This document shows positions 55,224 through 63,166 of a stretch of 64,000 bases of DNA, piece after piece. The number at the start of each line of letters is the position of its first letter. Within the stretch, counting starts at the first letter, position 1. Source of the stretch: Streptomyces sp. JB150 (GTDB lineage Bacteria > Actinomycetota > Actinomycetes > Streptomycetales > Streptomycetaceae); NCBI RefSeq assembly GCF_011193355.1, contig NZ_CP049780.1:3919085-3983084 (forward strand). The letters are read 5' to 3'. The position numbers and the translations under genes were made by a program. Below the pieces are notes generated by a model. It had not been told where the DNA came from and searched no databases. It was given only the letters and a program-made list of their open reading frames with translations.

Positions 55224-56261
55224 ATGGCCGGGCACGGGACGGACGAGCATCCACACGGTGCTGACCGACTGTGCGAGGCCGGGGATCGGGTGTATTCCCG
55301 GGCCGTACGGCGCGGCCGCGTGCCCCGCCGCGACGCCGAGGCGGTGCCCTGCCTGCTGGAGCTGGCGCTGCTGCACCCGGATCCCGACGACATGGACTGG
55401 CTGGTGCCCACTTCCCCGCAGGAGGTCATGACCCGGCTGCTGCGCGGCGTCTACGACGAGATCAGCGCCAGCCAGCGGCGGGTGGGCTCGGCGGTGGCCG
55501 CCGTGGAGTGGTACGCGGGCCTGGGCGGCCGTACGGCGGCCTCCGCGGCCGGCGGTGAGGGTACGGCGGCGATCCGGGTCCTGGACGGGCCGGCGCGCAT
55601 CCAGGCGGCGCTGGACGAGGCGACGGCGGCGTGCACCACCGAGGTGCTGACCGTGCAGCCGGGCGGCATCCGGCGCGAGCACGAGCTGTCCGAGGGCCTG
55701 CACCGGGCGCTGGCGCTGCGCGGGCGGGGCGTGCGGATGCGGGACCTGTACAACCACGTCGCCCGGCACGGGCAGGGGCTGCTCAACTACCTGGAGCTGA
55801 TGGGCGACGCGGTCGAGGCGCGCACCCTCGACGAGGTCATCGAGCGGCTGATCCTGTTCGACCGCACGGTCGCCTTCATCCCCGCCAACCCCGACCGCAC
55901 GATGGCCCTGGAACTGCGCCATCCCGGCCTGGTGGCCTACCTGGTGACGGTCTTCGAACGCCTGTGGCGCCTGGCCATCCCCCTCACCGCTGCCCTGCCC
56001 GACACCGGCATCGAGGGCATCTCGCACCGCGAGCAGTCCATCGCCGCGCTGCTCGCCGAGGGCCACCAGGACGCGGTGATCGCCGAACGCCTCGGCATCA
56101 GCGTCCGCACCTGCCGCGCCCACATCGCCCGCCTCTGCGAAACGCTGGGCGCGGCCAGCCGCACCCAGCTCGGCGTCCGCATCGCCCAGGTCGGCCTGGA
56201 CGGCCCGCCGCGCCCGGCGGGCCTCACGGTCCCGGGGCGGGAGTCGCCGGGGGTCCGCTGA
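55224..56261 (+). CDS. LuxR-type regulator with TrmB/PLD-like sensor domain (copy 1)
   Basis: A 345-residue regulator. The N-terminal part contains a conserved acidic-aromatic strip (CLLELALLHPDPDDMDWLVP). The middle (~115-255) resembles a TrmB/PLD-like sensor (IQAALDEATAACTTEVLTVQ then PGG, and RGRGVRMRDLYNHVARHGQG). The C-terminal LuxR helix-turn-helix is at ~270-320 (IAALLAEGHQDAVIAERLGI then SVRTCRAHIARL). It is convergent with a paralogue at 56539-57522 of the same architecture. Together they bracket the DVGW-peptide cassette. ATG 55224 follows a G-rich site. Signal unknown. Confidence 0.82.
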   Translation: MAGHGTDEHPHGADRLCEAGDRVYSRAVRRGRVPRRDAEAVPCLLELALLHPDPDDMDWLVPTSPQEVMTRLLRGVYDEISASQRRVGSAVAAVEWYAGLGGRTAASAAGGEGTAAIRVLDGPARIQAALDEATAACTTEVLTVQPGGIRREHELSEGLHRALALRGRGVRMRDLYNHVARHGQGLLNYLELMGDAVEARTLDEVIERLILFDRTVAFIPANPDRTMALELRHPGLVAYLVTVFERLWRLAIPLTAALPDTGIEGISHREQSIAALLAEGHQDAVIAERLGISVRTCRAHIARLCETLGAASRTQLGVRIAQVGLDGPPRPAGLTVPGRESPGVR

Positions 56262-56538
56262 GCGGGACAACGGGCCGGCGGCGGGCGCGTGGACGCACCC
56301 CTCGCCGCCGCGCGGCACCCGGGAAGGCCCCCGCCCGCCCCGCAGGCCCCGACGGACGCCCCGGGGCCACACCGGGCCCGCACGGCACTCCCGAGCCGTC
56401 CACGCCCGCCTCAGACGCCTCCAGGGCGCTCTGGGGTTTCCCGGTCACCGGTCCGATGCCGTCCTCGACGGCGCACGGCAGCCGCGGCAGCGCCACCGAC
56501 GGCGCCGCGGGCCGCTCCCCCGGCTGGCGAGACACCCC

Positions 56539-57522
56539 CTAGCGGTCGCGCTCCAGGATTCCCGACCGGGCGATGAGATAGCCGAGTTGGGCCCGGCTGC
56601 CGCTGCCGAGGGCGGCGGCGAGCTTGGCGATGTGGGCCCGGCAGGTGCGCACGTTCATGCCGAGGCGGCGGGCGATGGCCTCGTCGACGTGGCCCTCGAT
56701 GAGCAGTTTCGCGATGGAGCGCTGGACGCCGGTGATGCCCTCCGGCGTGGACTCGTACGGCACTTCCTCCATCAGCGGCACGGCCCGCTGCCACAGTTGC
56801 TCGAAGACCTTGATGAGGTACTGGACCAGTCCGGGGTGGCGCAGTTCGAGGGCGACCTGGCGGTCGTCCTGGGCGGGGATGAAGGCGACGGTGGCGTCAC
56901 AGACGATGAGCCGTTCGATCAGCTCCTCCAGCGTGCGGATCTCGACCTTCGCGCCGGCCATCTTGTCCATGTACGCGAAGGTGGCCTGACTGTGCCGCAC
57001 GGTGTGCTGGTAGAGGGTGCGCACCGAGATCCCGCGCTCGATCAGCGGCTTGCTGCGCTTGAGCGCCTGGCTCAGGATGTGCTCCGGCCTGCTGCCGCCG
57101 GGCTGTACGGTCAGCACCTCGGTGCGGGCCTCGGCTATCGCCACGTCCAGCGCGGCGTGGATCCGGTCGATGCCCTCCAGCACGGTGATGGCATGCGTGG
57201 CCGCCGGTTGCTGGGCACTGATGGCGAGGAAGGGCTGGAAGGTGTCCGTGAGGTCGACGGTCAGCCGCCGCCGGTCCTGTATCTCCCGTTCCAGCGGCTG
57301 GAGTTGCTGGGCCAGCACGATGGACGGGGGGACGGGGCGCAACCAGTTCGCGTCATCCGGGTCGGGGTGGAGCAGGGCGAACTCAAGCAGGCAGGGAGCG
57401 GGCTTGACCTCGTCGCGCGCTATTCGTCCGGAGCTGAGGGCCGCGGCGTACAACCGCGATCCGTCGGCGCACAGCTCAGTGATGCCGTGAGGATGTGTCG
57501 GGTTTGTGCTCTTCGGTGACAA
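56539..57522 (-). CDS. LuxR-type regulator with TrmB/PLD-like sensor domain (copy 2)
   Basis: A 327-residue paralogue of the neighbouring regulator with the same features: CLLEFALLHPDPDDANWLRP (~45-65), a sensor span with EARTEVLTVQPGGSRPEHIL (~135-155), and a LuxR helix-turn-helix (IAKLLIEGHVDEAIARRLGM then NVRTCRAHIAKL) near 270-310. The start is a TTG (followed by TCACCG) behind GGGGGGTGGAG; no ATG is present at the conserved position. It is divergent from the DVGW-repeat peptide gene, 130 bases apart, so it is the best candidate to control it. The 278 bases between the convergent regulators hold nothing recognised. Confidence 0.82.
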   Translation of the reverse strand: MSPKSTNPTHPHGITELCADGSRLYAAALSSGRIARDEVKPAPCLLEFALLHPDPDDANWLRPVPPSIVLAQQLQPLEREIQDRRRLTVDLTDTFQPFLAISAQQPAATHAITVLEGIDRIHAALDVAIAEARTEVLTVQPGGSRPEHILSQALKRSKPLIERGISVRTLYQHTVRHSQATFAYMDKMAGAKVEIRTLEELIERLIVCDATVAFIPAQDDRQVALELRHPGLVQYLIKVFEQLWQRAVPLMEEVPYESTPEGITGVQRSIAKLLIEGHVDEAIARRLGMNVRTCRAHIAKLAAALGSGSRAQLGYLIARSGILERDR

Positions 57523-57652
57523 ATCTCCACCCCCCAGGGTCCTGAACGTGCAGGAACATGATGCATCCCCCCGGTGGCATTGACGTGCCTGAATGAGCCA
57601 TCGTCTTGTTCCGCGGGGGAGAGGAAGCCATCAAGTGAGGACGAAGCCGACC

Positions 57653-57892
57653 ATGAATAAGAGAATGCTTCGCTCGGTGCTTGCTACTGCCGTCGTTGCT
57701 CTGGCGCTGGCCTTCGGTGCGGCCGGTCCTCTCGACGTCGGCTGGCGGACCCCTGCCCAGGTGGAGAGCGCGGCGGCGGTGACCGGGGACGTCGGCTGGT
57801 CCGTCGAGGCCGCGCCCGGCGACGTCGGCTGGAGCGTCGTGGCCGGCGGCGAGGACGTCGGCTGGTCGGAGCCGGCGGGCGCGGACGCATGA
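57653..57892 (+). CDS. secreted DVGW-repeat peptide, 79 aa
   Basis: Short exported protein with four copies of DVGW. The N-terminal segment ~1-25 (MNKRMLRSVLATAVVALALA) is a signal peptide. The mature part then reads LDVGWRTP, GDVGWSVEAAP, GDVGWSVVAGG, EDVGWSEPAG with spacing of 18, 11 and 11 residues. Mature length is about 54 residues with no Cys. Repeats in an exported peptide suggest a signalling peptide, a multi-core precursor or a ligand for the flanking sensors. The stop overlaps the next start (ATGA). No known family comes to mind. Confidence 0.8.
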   Translation: MNKRMLRSVLATAVVALALAFGAAGPLDVGWRTPAQVESAAAVTGDVGWSVEAAPGDVGWSVVAGGEDVGWSEPAGADA

Positions 57893-58224
57893 CCACCCCA
57901 CCCGACGACCGGTCCTTCCGGCGTGAAATGGCCACCGCGTACCGTTCCGGCTGGCACTTCATCGACCTGGCCACCGCCATCCCCCACAACGGTGACTCGC
58001 TCATGGTCACCGTGTTCGGTGAGCCGGTCGTCGTCACCCGGGACGAGGACGGGGACGTACGGGCGTACCGGTGCCTGCGCCGGCCCCGGGGTGCGCCGCA
58101 GCCCGTGCGCTGCGCCATCCGGTACGGAATGATCTTTGTGAACCTCGACCAGCGCGACCACCGGTTGGCGGAGCCGGAGACCCCGGACCCCATGACCATC
58201 TCGGCCACCCCCCGCAGCGCCTGA
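57889..58224 (+). CDS. degenerate Rieske-like protein, 111 aa
   Basis: The fold frame matches the N-terminal Rieske domain of ring-hydroxylating oxygenases: GWHFIDLATAIP, GEPVVVTRDEDGDVRAYR, PRGAP and GMIFVNLDQRD. The cluster ligands are gone, however. Where CxH should be there is RPR (in CLRRPRGAP), and in place of CxxH there is CAIR, so three of four ligands are missing and the cluster loops are shortened. It cannot hold a normal [2Fe-2S] centre. Translation is coupled (ATGA) to the DVGW peptide, so a partner role (maturation, chaperone or sensing) is inferred. Confidence 0.75.
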   Translation: MTTPPDDRSFRREMATAYRSGWHFIDLATAIPHNGDSLMVTVFGEPVVVTRDEDGDVRAYRCLRRPRGAPQPVRCAIRYGMIFVNLDQRDHRLAEPETPDPMTISATPRSA

Positions 58225-58268
58225 CGCGATTCCCCCGTCGTAAAAGATCGCGCAGGTGCTTCCCCCCG

Positions 58269-58307
58269 CAGCGGCGTCACCGTGACCTGAACACGGTGAC
58301 GCCGCTG
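58269..58307 (+). terminator. terminator of the DVGW-peptide operon
   Basis: Perfect 16-base stem CAGCGGCGTCACCGTG (58269-58284) and CACGGTGACGCCGCTG (58292-58307) with a 7-base loop and a TGTTTCC tail. Confidence 0.9.
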
Positions 58308-58425
58308 TGTTTCCTGCCGTTATCCACGGGTTCGGGTGGATCGGCGGTTGGCCGAAACCCGCGCCTGGACCCCGGTCCTCAAGCGGCCCTCGAGCCGCTC
58401 CTCGCGCGTGTCCCCGGCCGCGCGC

Positions 58426-58851
58426 TCACGCGGACCGGCGGGCGTTGCCCATCGCGCGGGTCAGCTCGATCTCGATGACCACGCGGTCCGGATTGGGGGC
58501 CGGCGTCCGCTCGTAGCGCTCGGCGTAGCGCCGTACCGCCTCCGCCACCCGCTCCGGCTCGGTGCGCACGAAGGCCCGGCCCTCCAGCGTCGCCCACCGC
58601 CTGCCGGCCACCTGGCAGACGGCCACCCGCGCGCCCTGCGGCCCGGCCGCCCGCACATGGCGCACCTTCGCGCTCGTCCTGTTGGTGATCACCCGGGCCA
58701 GCCGTGCCTCCGGGTCGTACGTCACCCCCACCGGGACCACGTGCGGGCTGCCGTCCGGGCGCGGGGTCGTCAGGGTGCACAGGTGCCGTTCGCGCCAGAA
58801 GCTGAGGAACGCCGGGTCCGGGGCACCCGGATCGAGGGAGTGTGTGGCCAT
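58426..58851 (-). CDS. PPOX-family (pyridoxamine 5-phosphate oxidase-like, probably F420-linked) oxidoreductase
   Basis: A 141-residue split-barrel flavin/F420-binding protein: FLSFWRERHLCTLTTPRPDG (~15-34), PHVVPVGVTYDPEARLARVI (~36-55), NRTSAKVRHVRA (cofactor phosphate loop) and WATLEGRAFVRTEPERVAEA (~84-103). It matches the actinobacterial F420-dependent PPOX class by length and motif order. The ATG at 58851 is chosen over a TTG two codons upstream. It is divergent from clpB and shares the HAIR element, so HspR may regulate it too. Substrate unknown. Confidence 0.8.
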   Translation of the reverse strand: MATHSLDPGAPDPAFLSFWRERHLCTLTTPRPDGSPHVVPVGVTYDPEARLARVITNRTSAKVRHVRAAGPQGARVAVCQVAGRRWATLEGRAFVRTEPERVAEAVRRYAERYERTPAPNPDRVVIEIELTRAMGNARRSA

Positions 58852-58862
58852 GGTCAATCCGC

Positions 58863-58883
58863 CTTGAGTGGAATAGACTCAAC
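58863..58883. promoter_or_regulatory. HAIR operator (HspR site) of clpB
   Basis: CTTGAGT-N7-ACTCAAC matches the HAIR consensus at 13 of 14 specified bases. It lies between the divergent PPOX gene and clpB. Confidence 0.92.
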
Positions 58884-58946
58884 TTTGTGTACGTTGCCTT
58901 CGTCAGTATGGATGACGGCTGACGACGCCAGGAGGAGAACGCGAAC

Positions 58947-61565
58947 GTGGACGCCGAGCTGACCAACCGGAGCCGTGACGCGATCAACGCGGCCGGCAAC
59001 CGGGCCGTGACGGAGGGGCACCCGGACCTCACGCCGGCTCACCTGCTCCTGGCTCTGCTCCAGGGTCAGGACAACGAGAACATCACCGACCTGCTCGTCG
59101 CCGTCGAGGCGGACCTCGCGGCCGTCCGCGCCGGCGCCGAGAAGATCCTCGCCGGGCTGCCCAGCGTGACCGGCTCGACGGTCGCGCCGCCGCAGCCCAA
59201 CCGGGAGCTGCTCGCCGTCATCGCGGACGCGCAGGCGCGCGCCCGCGACCTCGGCGACGAGTACCTGTCCACGGAGCACCTGCTGATCGGCCTCGCCGCC
59301 AAGGGCGGCCACGTCGCCGAGCTGCTCGCCCGGCAGGGCGCGAGCGCCGAGAAGCTGCAGGAGGCCTTCCGCACCGCCCGCGGCGGCCGCCGGGTGACCA
59401 CCCCGGACCCCGAGGGGCAGTACAAGGCGCTGGAGAAGTTCGGCACCGACCTCACCGCCGCCGCCCGCGAGGGCCGGCTCGACCCGGTCATCGGCCGGGA
59501 CACCGAGATCCGGCGCGTGGTGCAGGTGCTGTCGCGGCGTACGAAGAACAACCCGGTCCTCATCGGTGAGCCCGGCGTCGGCAAGACCGCCGTCGTCGAG
59601 GGGCTCGCCCAGCGGATCGTGAAGGGCGACGTGCCCGAGTCGCTGAAGGACAAGCGGCTGGTGGCGCTCGACCTCGGCGCGATGGTCGCGGGCGCGAAGT
59701 ACCGCGGCGAGTTCGAGGAGCGGCTGAAGACGGTCCTCGCCGAGATCAAGGCCTCCGACGGGCAGGTCATCACCTTCATCGACGAGCTGCACACCGTGGT
59801 CGGCGCGGGCGCCGGCGGCGACTCCGCGATGGACGCGGGCAACATGCTCAAGCCGATGCTGGCGCGCGGTGAGCTGCGCATGGTCGGCGCGACCACCCTG
59901 GACGAGTACCGCGAGCGGATCGAGAAGGACCCCGCGCTGGAGCGCCGCTTCCAGCAGGTGCTGGTCGCCGAGCCCAGCGTCGAGGACACCATCGCGATCC
60001 TGCGCGGGCTCAAGGGGCGCTACGAGGCCCACCACAAGGTGCAGATCGCGGACAGCTCGCTGGTCGCCGCCGCCGCGCTCTCCGACCGGTACATCACCTC
60101 CCGCTTCCTGCCCGACAAGGCGATCGACCTCGTCGACGAGGCCGCGTCCCGGCTGCGCATGGAGATCGACTCCTCGCCCGTCGAGATCGACGAGCTCCAG
60201 CGCGCCGTCGACCGGCTGAAGATGGAGGAGCTGGCGCTGAGCCGGGAGACCGACGAGGCCTCCCGCGAACGCCTGGAGAAGCTGCGCCGCGACCTCGCCG
60301 ACAAGGAGGAGGAGCTGCGCGGCCTCACCGCCCGCTGGGAGAAGGAGAAGCAGTCCCTGAACCGGGTCGGTGAGCTGAAGGAGAAGCTGGACGAGCTGCG
60401 CGGCCAGGCCGAGCGCGCCCAGCGCGACGGCGACTTCGACACCGCGTCCAAGCTGCTCTACGGCGAGATCCCGGCCCTGGAGAAGGAGCTGGAGGCCGCC
60501 TCCGAGGCCGAGGAGGAGGTGGCGAAGGACACCATGGTCAAGGAGGAGGTGGGTCCCGACGACATCGCGGACGTCGTCGCCTCCTGGACCGGCATCCCGG
60601 CCGGCCGCCTGCTGGAGGGCGAGACGCACAAGCTGCTGCGCATGGAGGAGGAGATCGGCAAGCGGCTGATCGGCCAGCAGGAGGCCGTGCGGGCGGTGTC
60701 GGACGCGGTGCGGCGCTCGCGCGCGGGCATCTCCGACCCCGACCGGCCCACCGGCTCCTTCCTCTTCCTCGGCCCGACGGGCGTCGGCAAGACGGAACTG
60801 GCGAAGGCGCTCGCTGACTTCCTCTTCGACGACGAGCGGGCCATGGTCCGCATCGACATGTCGGAGTACGGCGAGAAGCACAGCGTGGCCCGGCTGGTCG
60901 GCGCGCCGCCCGGATACGTCGGCTACGAGGAGGGCGGCCAGCTCACCGAGGCCGTCCGGCGCCGTCCGTACTCCGTGGTCCTGCTGGACGAGGTGGAGAA
61001 GGCCCACCCCGAGGTCTTCGACATCCTGCTCCAGGTGCTGGACGACGGCCGGCTCACCGACGGCCAGGGCCGCACGGTCGACTTCCGCAACACCATCCTG
61101 GTGCTGACGTCGAACCTGGGCAGCCAGTTCCTGGTCGACCCGCTCACCACCGAGGCGGAGAAGAAGGAGCAGGTGCTGGAGGTGGTCCGGGCCTCTTTCA
61201 AGCCGGAGTTCCTGAACCGGCTCGACGACCTCGTGGTGTTCTCGGCGCTGACCAAGCCGGAGCTGGAGCACATCGCGCGCCTCCAGATCGACCGTCTCGC
61301 CCAGCGCCTCGCCGAGCGGCGCCTCACGCTCGACATCACGCCCGAGGCGCTGGCCTGGCTCGCGGAGGAGGGCCTGGACCCGGCCTACGGCGCCCGCCCG
61401 CTGCGCCGCCTCGTCCAGACCGCCATCGGCGACCGCCTCGCCAAGGAGATCCTCTCCGGCGAGATCAAGGACGGCGACACGGTCCGCGTCACCCGCTCCC
61501 CCGACGGCCTCCACGTGGGCCCGGCCACGTCCCCGCAGCCGGCGGACCTGGGCAAGACCCTCTGA
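58947..61565 (+). CDS. clpB: protein disaggregase ClpB
   Basis: Hexameric AAA+ machine that reactivates aggregated proteins with DnaK. An 872-residue chain: N-domain ~1-145, first AAA+ module with Walker [10 protein letters not shown] (~206), middle coiled-coil domain (~400-520, e.g. RELAL-type heptads and KWEKEK-like runs), and second AAA+ module with GPTGVGKTE (~608). The length is normal. The GTG start lies behind AGGAGGAG. The adjacent HAIR site places it in the HspR regulon with dnaK, as known for Streptomyces. No co-transcribed gene follows. Confidence 0.98.
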   Translation: MDAELTNRSRDAINAAGNRAVTEGHPDLTPAHLLLALLQGQDNENITDLLVAVEADLAAVRAGAEKILAGLPSVTGSTVAPPQPNRELLAVIADAQARARDLGDEYLSTEHLLIGLAAKGGHVAELLARQGASAEKLQEAFRTARGGRRVTTPDPEGQYKALEKFGTDLTAAAREGRLDPVIGRDTEIRRVVQVLSRRTKNNPVLIGEPGVGKTAVVEGLAQRIVKGDVPESLKDKRLVALDLGAMVAGAKYRGEFEERLKTVLAEIKASDGQVITFIDELHTVVGAGAGGDSAMDAGNMLKPMLARGELRMVGATTLDEYRERIEKDPALERRFQQVLVAEPSVEDTIAILRGLKGRYEAHHKVQIADSSLVAAAALSDRYITSRFLPDKAIDLVDEAASRLRMEIDSSPVEIDELQRAVDRLKMEELALSRETDEASRERLEKLRRDLADKEEELRGLTARWEKEKQSLNRVGELKEKLDELRGQAERAQRDGDFDTASKLLYGEIPALEKELEAASEAEEEVAKDTMVKEEVGPDDIADVVASWTGIPAGRLLEGETHKLLRMEEEIGKRLIGQQEAVRAVSDAVRRSRAGISDPDRPTGSFLFLGPTGVGKTELAKALADFLFDDERAMVRIDMSEYGEKHSVARLVGAPPGYVGYEEGGQLTEAVRRRPYSVVLLDEVEKAHPEVFDILLQVLDDGRLTDGQGRTVDFRNTILVLTSNLGSQFLVDPLTTEAEKKEQVLEVVRASFKPEFLNRLDDLVVFSALTKPELEHIARLQIDRLAQRLAERRLTLDITPEALAWLAEEGLDPAYGARPLRRLVQTAIGDRLAKEILSGEIKDGDTVRVTRSPDGLHVGPATSPQPADLGKTL

Positions 61566-61655
61566 CCCCGTCACCGGCCGCCGCAGCCGACCCCGGCTCC
61601 GGTGGCCGCACGGCGGTTCCGGCGGCCGTGCTGCCACGGCGGCCGTGGAGGGCGC

Positions 61656-61884
61656 GGGGACCGCGTCCCACGGTGGCTGTGCGTCGCCCTCGGGGACGTG
61701 CGGCCGAGGCCGACGTCGTGCGCGTCCGCCCTTCCCCCGGCAGCCGTTCCCCGGCATCTCCGGCTCCGGTGTGGCGGGTGCGCGGAGGTTTCGGCGGTGG
61801 GGCCTCAGGGCGGCCGGAGGGCATGTGGGGACCGCGTCCCACGGTGACCCACGGGTGGCTGTGCGTCGCGTGCGTCGCCCTCGG
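61656..61884. repeat. diverged direct duplication downstream of clpB
   Basis: GGGGACCGCGTCCCACGGTG and GTGGCTGTGCGTCGC appear at 61656-61693. They recur at 61827-61884, where the copy is expanded by a further internal duplication (GTGCGTCGC twice). The gap 61566-61971 holds no gene that I can support, only this GC-rich repeat tract. Confidence 0.65.
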
Positions 61885-61971
61885 TGGGGCGGGCGGTCCG
61901 AGGCCCGCGACACGCGCGCCCGACCGGCCCCCCGGCAGCCGCCCCGCGCTCCGCGGTGGTACGGCCGCCGG

Positions 61972-62463
61972 TCACACCGTGAACGCCGACAAGCGCACCA
62001 GGACCGTGCGCGGGCTCTCGTGGTCCACGAGTACCTCGGTGGTGTGCGCGCCGAAGCCCGGGGAGGTCTCGCCGGGCATGTGGACGTCCTCGTCGGTGAA
62101 GCCGACGCGCAGGCAGAGGTCGGTCGTGTCGCCCGCGCAGAGGTCCGTGCGCCGGGGCACGCCCGGGTAGGTGCGGTCGAGCCAGGCGGACAGATCGGCG
62201 CGCGGGAGGCGGAACTCGGCCGCGTACCGGGTGTCCAGCCAGCTCTCGACGGTGCAGTCCGCGTCGTACGCGCGTTCCGGCAGTCGCGCCCCGCCGAACG
62301 CGAGCGCTTCGGCGCACGACGCCTGCTTGGGCCCGCCGCCGCGTGGATAGTCGGAAGGGGAGGCCGCGGCGGTCACCACCTCCGCGACCAGCCAGACCGA
62401 CAGCAGTGCGGGGAGCGCCCCGACCGCCGCCACCGGCCCCCGTCGGACGCGTCCCCGTGCCAT
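61972..62463 (-). CDS. hypothetical exported protein, 163 aa
   Basis: I do not recognise the family. Residues ~1-35 form a signal or membrane anchor (GPVAAVGALPALLSVWLVAE). The mature region has five Cys (CAEALAF, DCTVES, DLCAG, DLCLRV) typical of an extracytoplasmic fold, and a pattern of Asp/Thr-rich strands ending TVLVRLSAFTV. The ATG at 62463 has GGGGAG upstream with good spacing. It is convergent with clpB across the repeat tract, and divergent from the YbjN gene 140 bases away. Confidence 0.7.
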   Translation of the reverse strand: MARGRVRRGPVAAVGALPALLSVWLVAEVVTAAASPSDYPRGGGPKQASCAEALAFGGARLPERAYDADCTVESWLDTRYAAEFRLPRADLSAWLDRTYPGVPRRTDLCAGDTTDLCLRVGFTDEDVHMPGETSPGFGAHTTEVLVDHESPRTVLVRLSAFTV

Positions 62464-62602
62464 ACCGTCTCCCCGCTGTTCACCGGCTCCGCGCCGACCG
62501 GCCGGATCATGTCAGCCGAAGGCTGACAGGCCGCGTCGGGGCTTGCCACCCCCCGCCCCGCATGGGGGAGGATGGCGGGATCCGTACGAAGGGAAATTCA
62601 CG

Positions 62603-63130
62603 GTGAGCATCGACCCGTCCTCGATTCCGAACTTCGGGGGCCAGCCCCAGCCGCAGCCCCAAGGACCGGCGGGCCCCGTCGTCCCGAATCAGGACCTTGT
62701 GAAGCAGCTCCTGGACCAGATGGAGCTGAAGTACGTCGTCGACGAAGAAGGCGACCTCGCGGCGCCGTGGGAGCAGTTCCGTACGTACTTCATGTTCCGC
62801 GGTGAGGGCGACCAGCAGGTCTTCTCGGTGCGGACGTTCTACGACCGGCCGCACGACATCGAGGAGAAGGCGCGGCTGCTGGAGTCGATCGACGACTGGA
62901 ACCGCCGCACCCTGTGGCCGAAGGTCTACACGCACACCCACGACGACGGCACCGTCCGCCTCATCGGCGAGGCGCAGATGCTGATCGGCCCCGGGGTCAA
63001 CCTGGAGTTCTTCGTGTCGTCGACGGTCAGCTGGGTGCGCGCGGCGATCGAGTTCGACAGGTGGCTGATCGAGCAGCTCGGCCTGGAGCAGGAGATCGAC
63101 GACGCGGACAAGCCGGAGGGCGAGGAGTAA
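62603..63130 (+). CDS. YbjN-domain protein
   Basis: A 175-residue soluble protein. The first ~25 residues are Pro/Gln/Gly-rich (IPNFGGQPQPQPQGPAGP). A YbjN-type (SseB-like chaperone-fold) domain follows: NQDLVKQLLDQMELKYVVDE, FRTYFMFRGEGDQQVFSVRT, LLESIDDWNRRTLWPKVYTH, then FFVSSTVSWVRAAIEFDRWL. Actinobacterial members are unstudied; the fold is shared with type III secretion chaperones. GAAGGGA precedes the GTG. It lies 37 bases before the convergent aminotransferase. Confidence 0.85.
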   Translation: MSIDPSSIPNFGGQPQPQPQGPAGPVVPNQDLVKQLLDQMELKYVVDEEGDLAAPWEQFRTYFMFRGEGDQQVFSVRTFYDRPHDIEEKARLLESIDDWNRRTLWPKVYTHTHDDGTVRLIGEAQMLIGPGVNLEFFVSSTVSWVRAAIEFDRWLIEQLGLEQEIDDADKPEGEE

Positions 63131-63166
63131 TCCCCTCGCCCGTCCACAGCCTGTGGATACGGCGGC

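Noticed and set aside
57653..57892. Naming the DVGW peptide as a confirmed ribosomally made modified peptide
   Set aside because: No recognised modifying enzyme is adjacent; the Rieske-like partner lacks its iron ligands. The idea is kept as a hypothesis only.
58854..61913. 1019-residue minus-strand open frame opposite clpB
   Set aside because: Shadow frame of clpB, which has all ClpB motifs on the plus strand.
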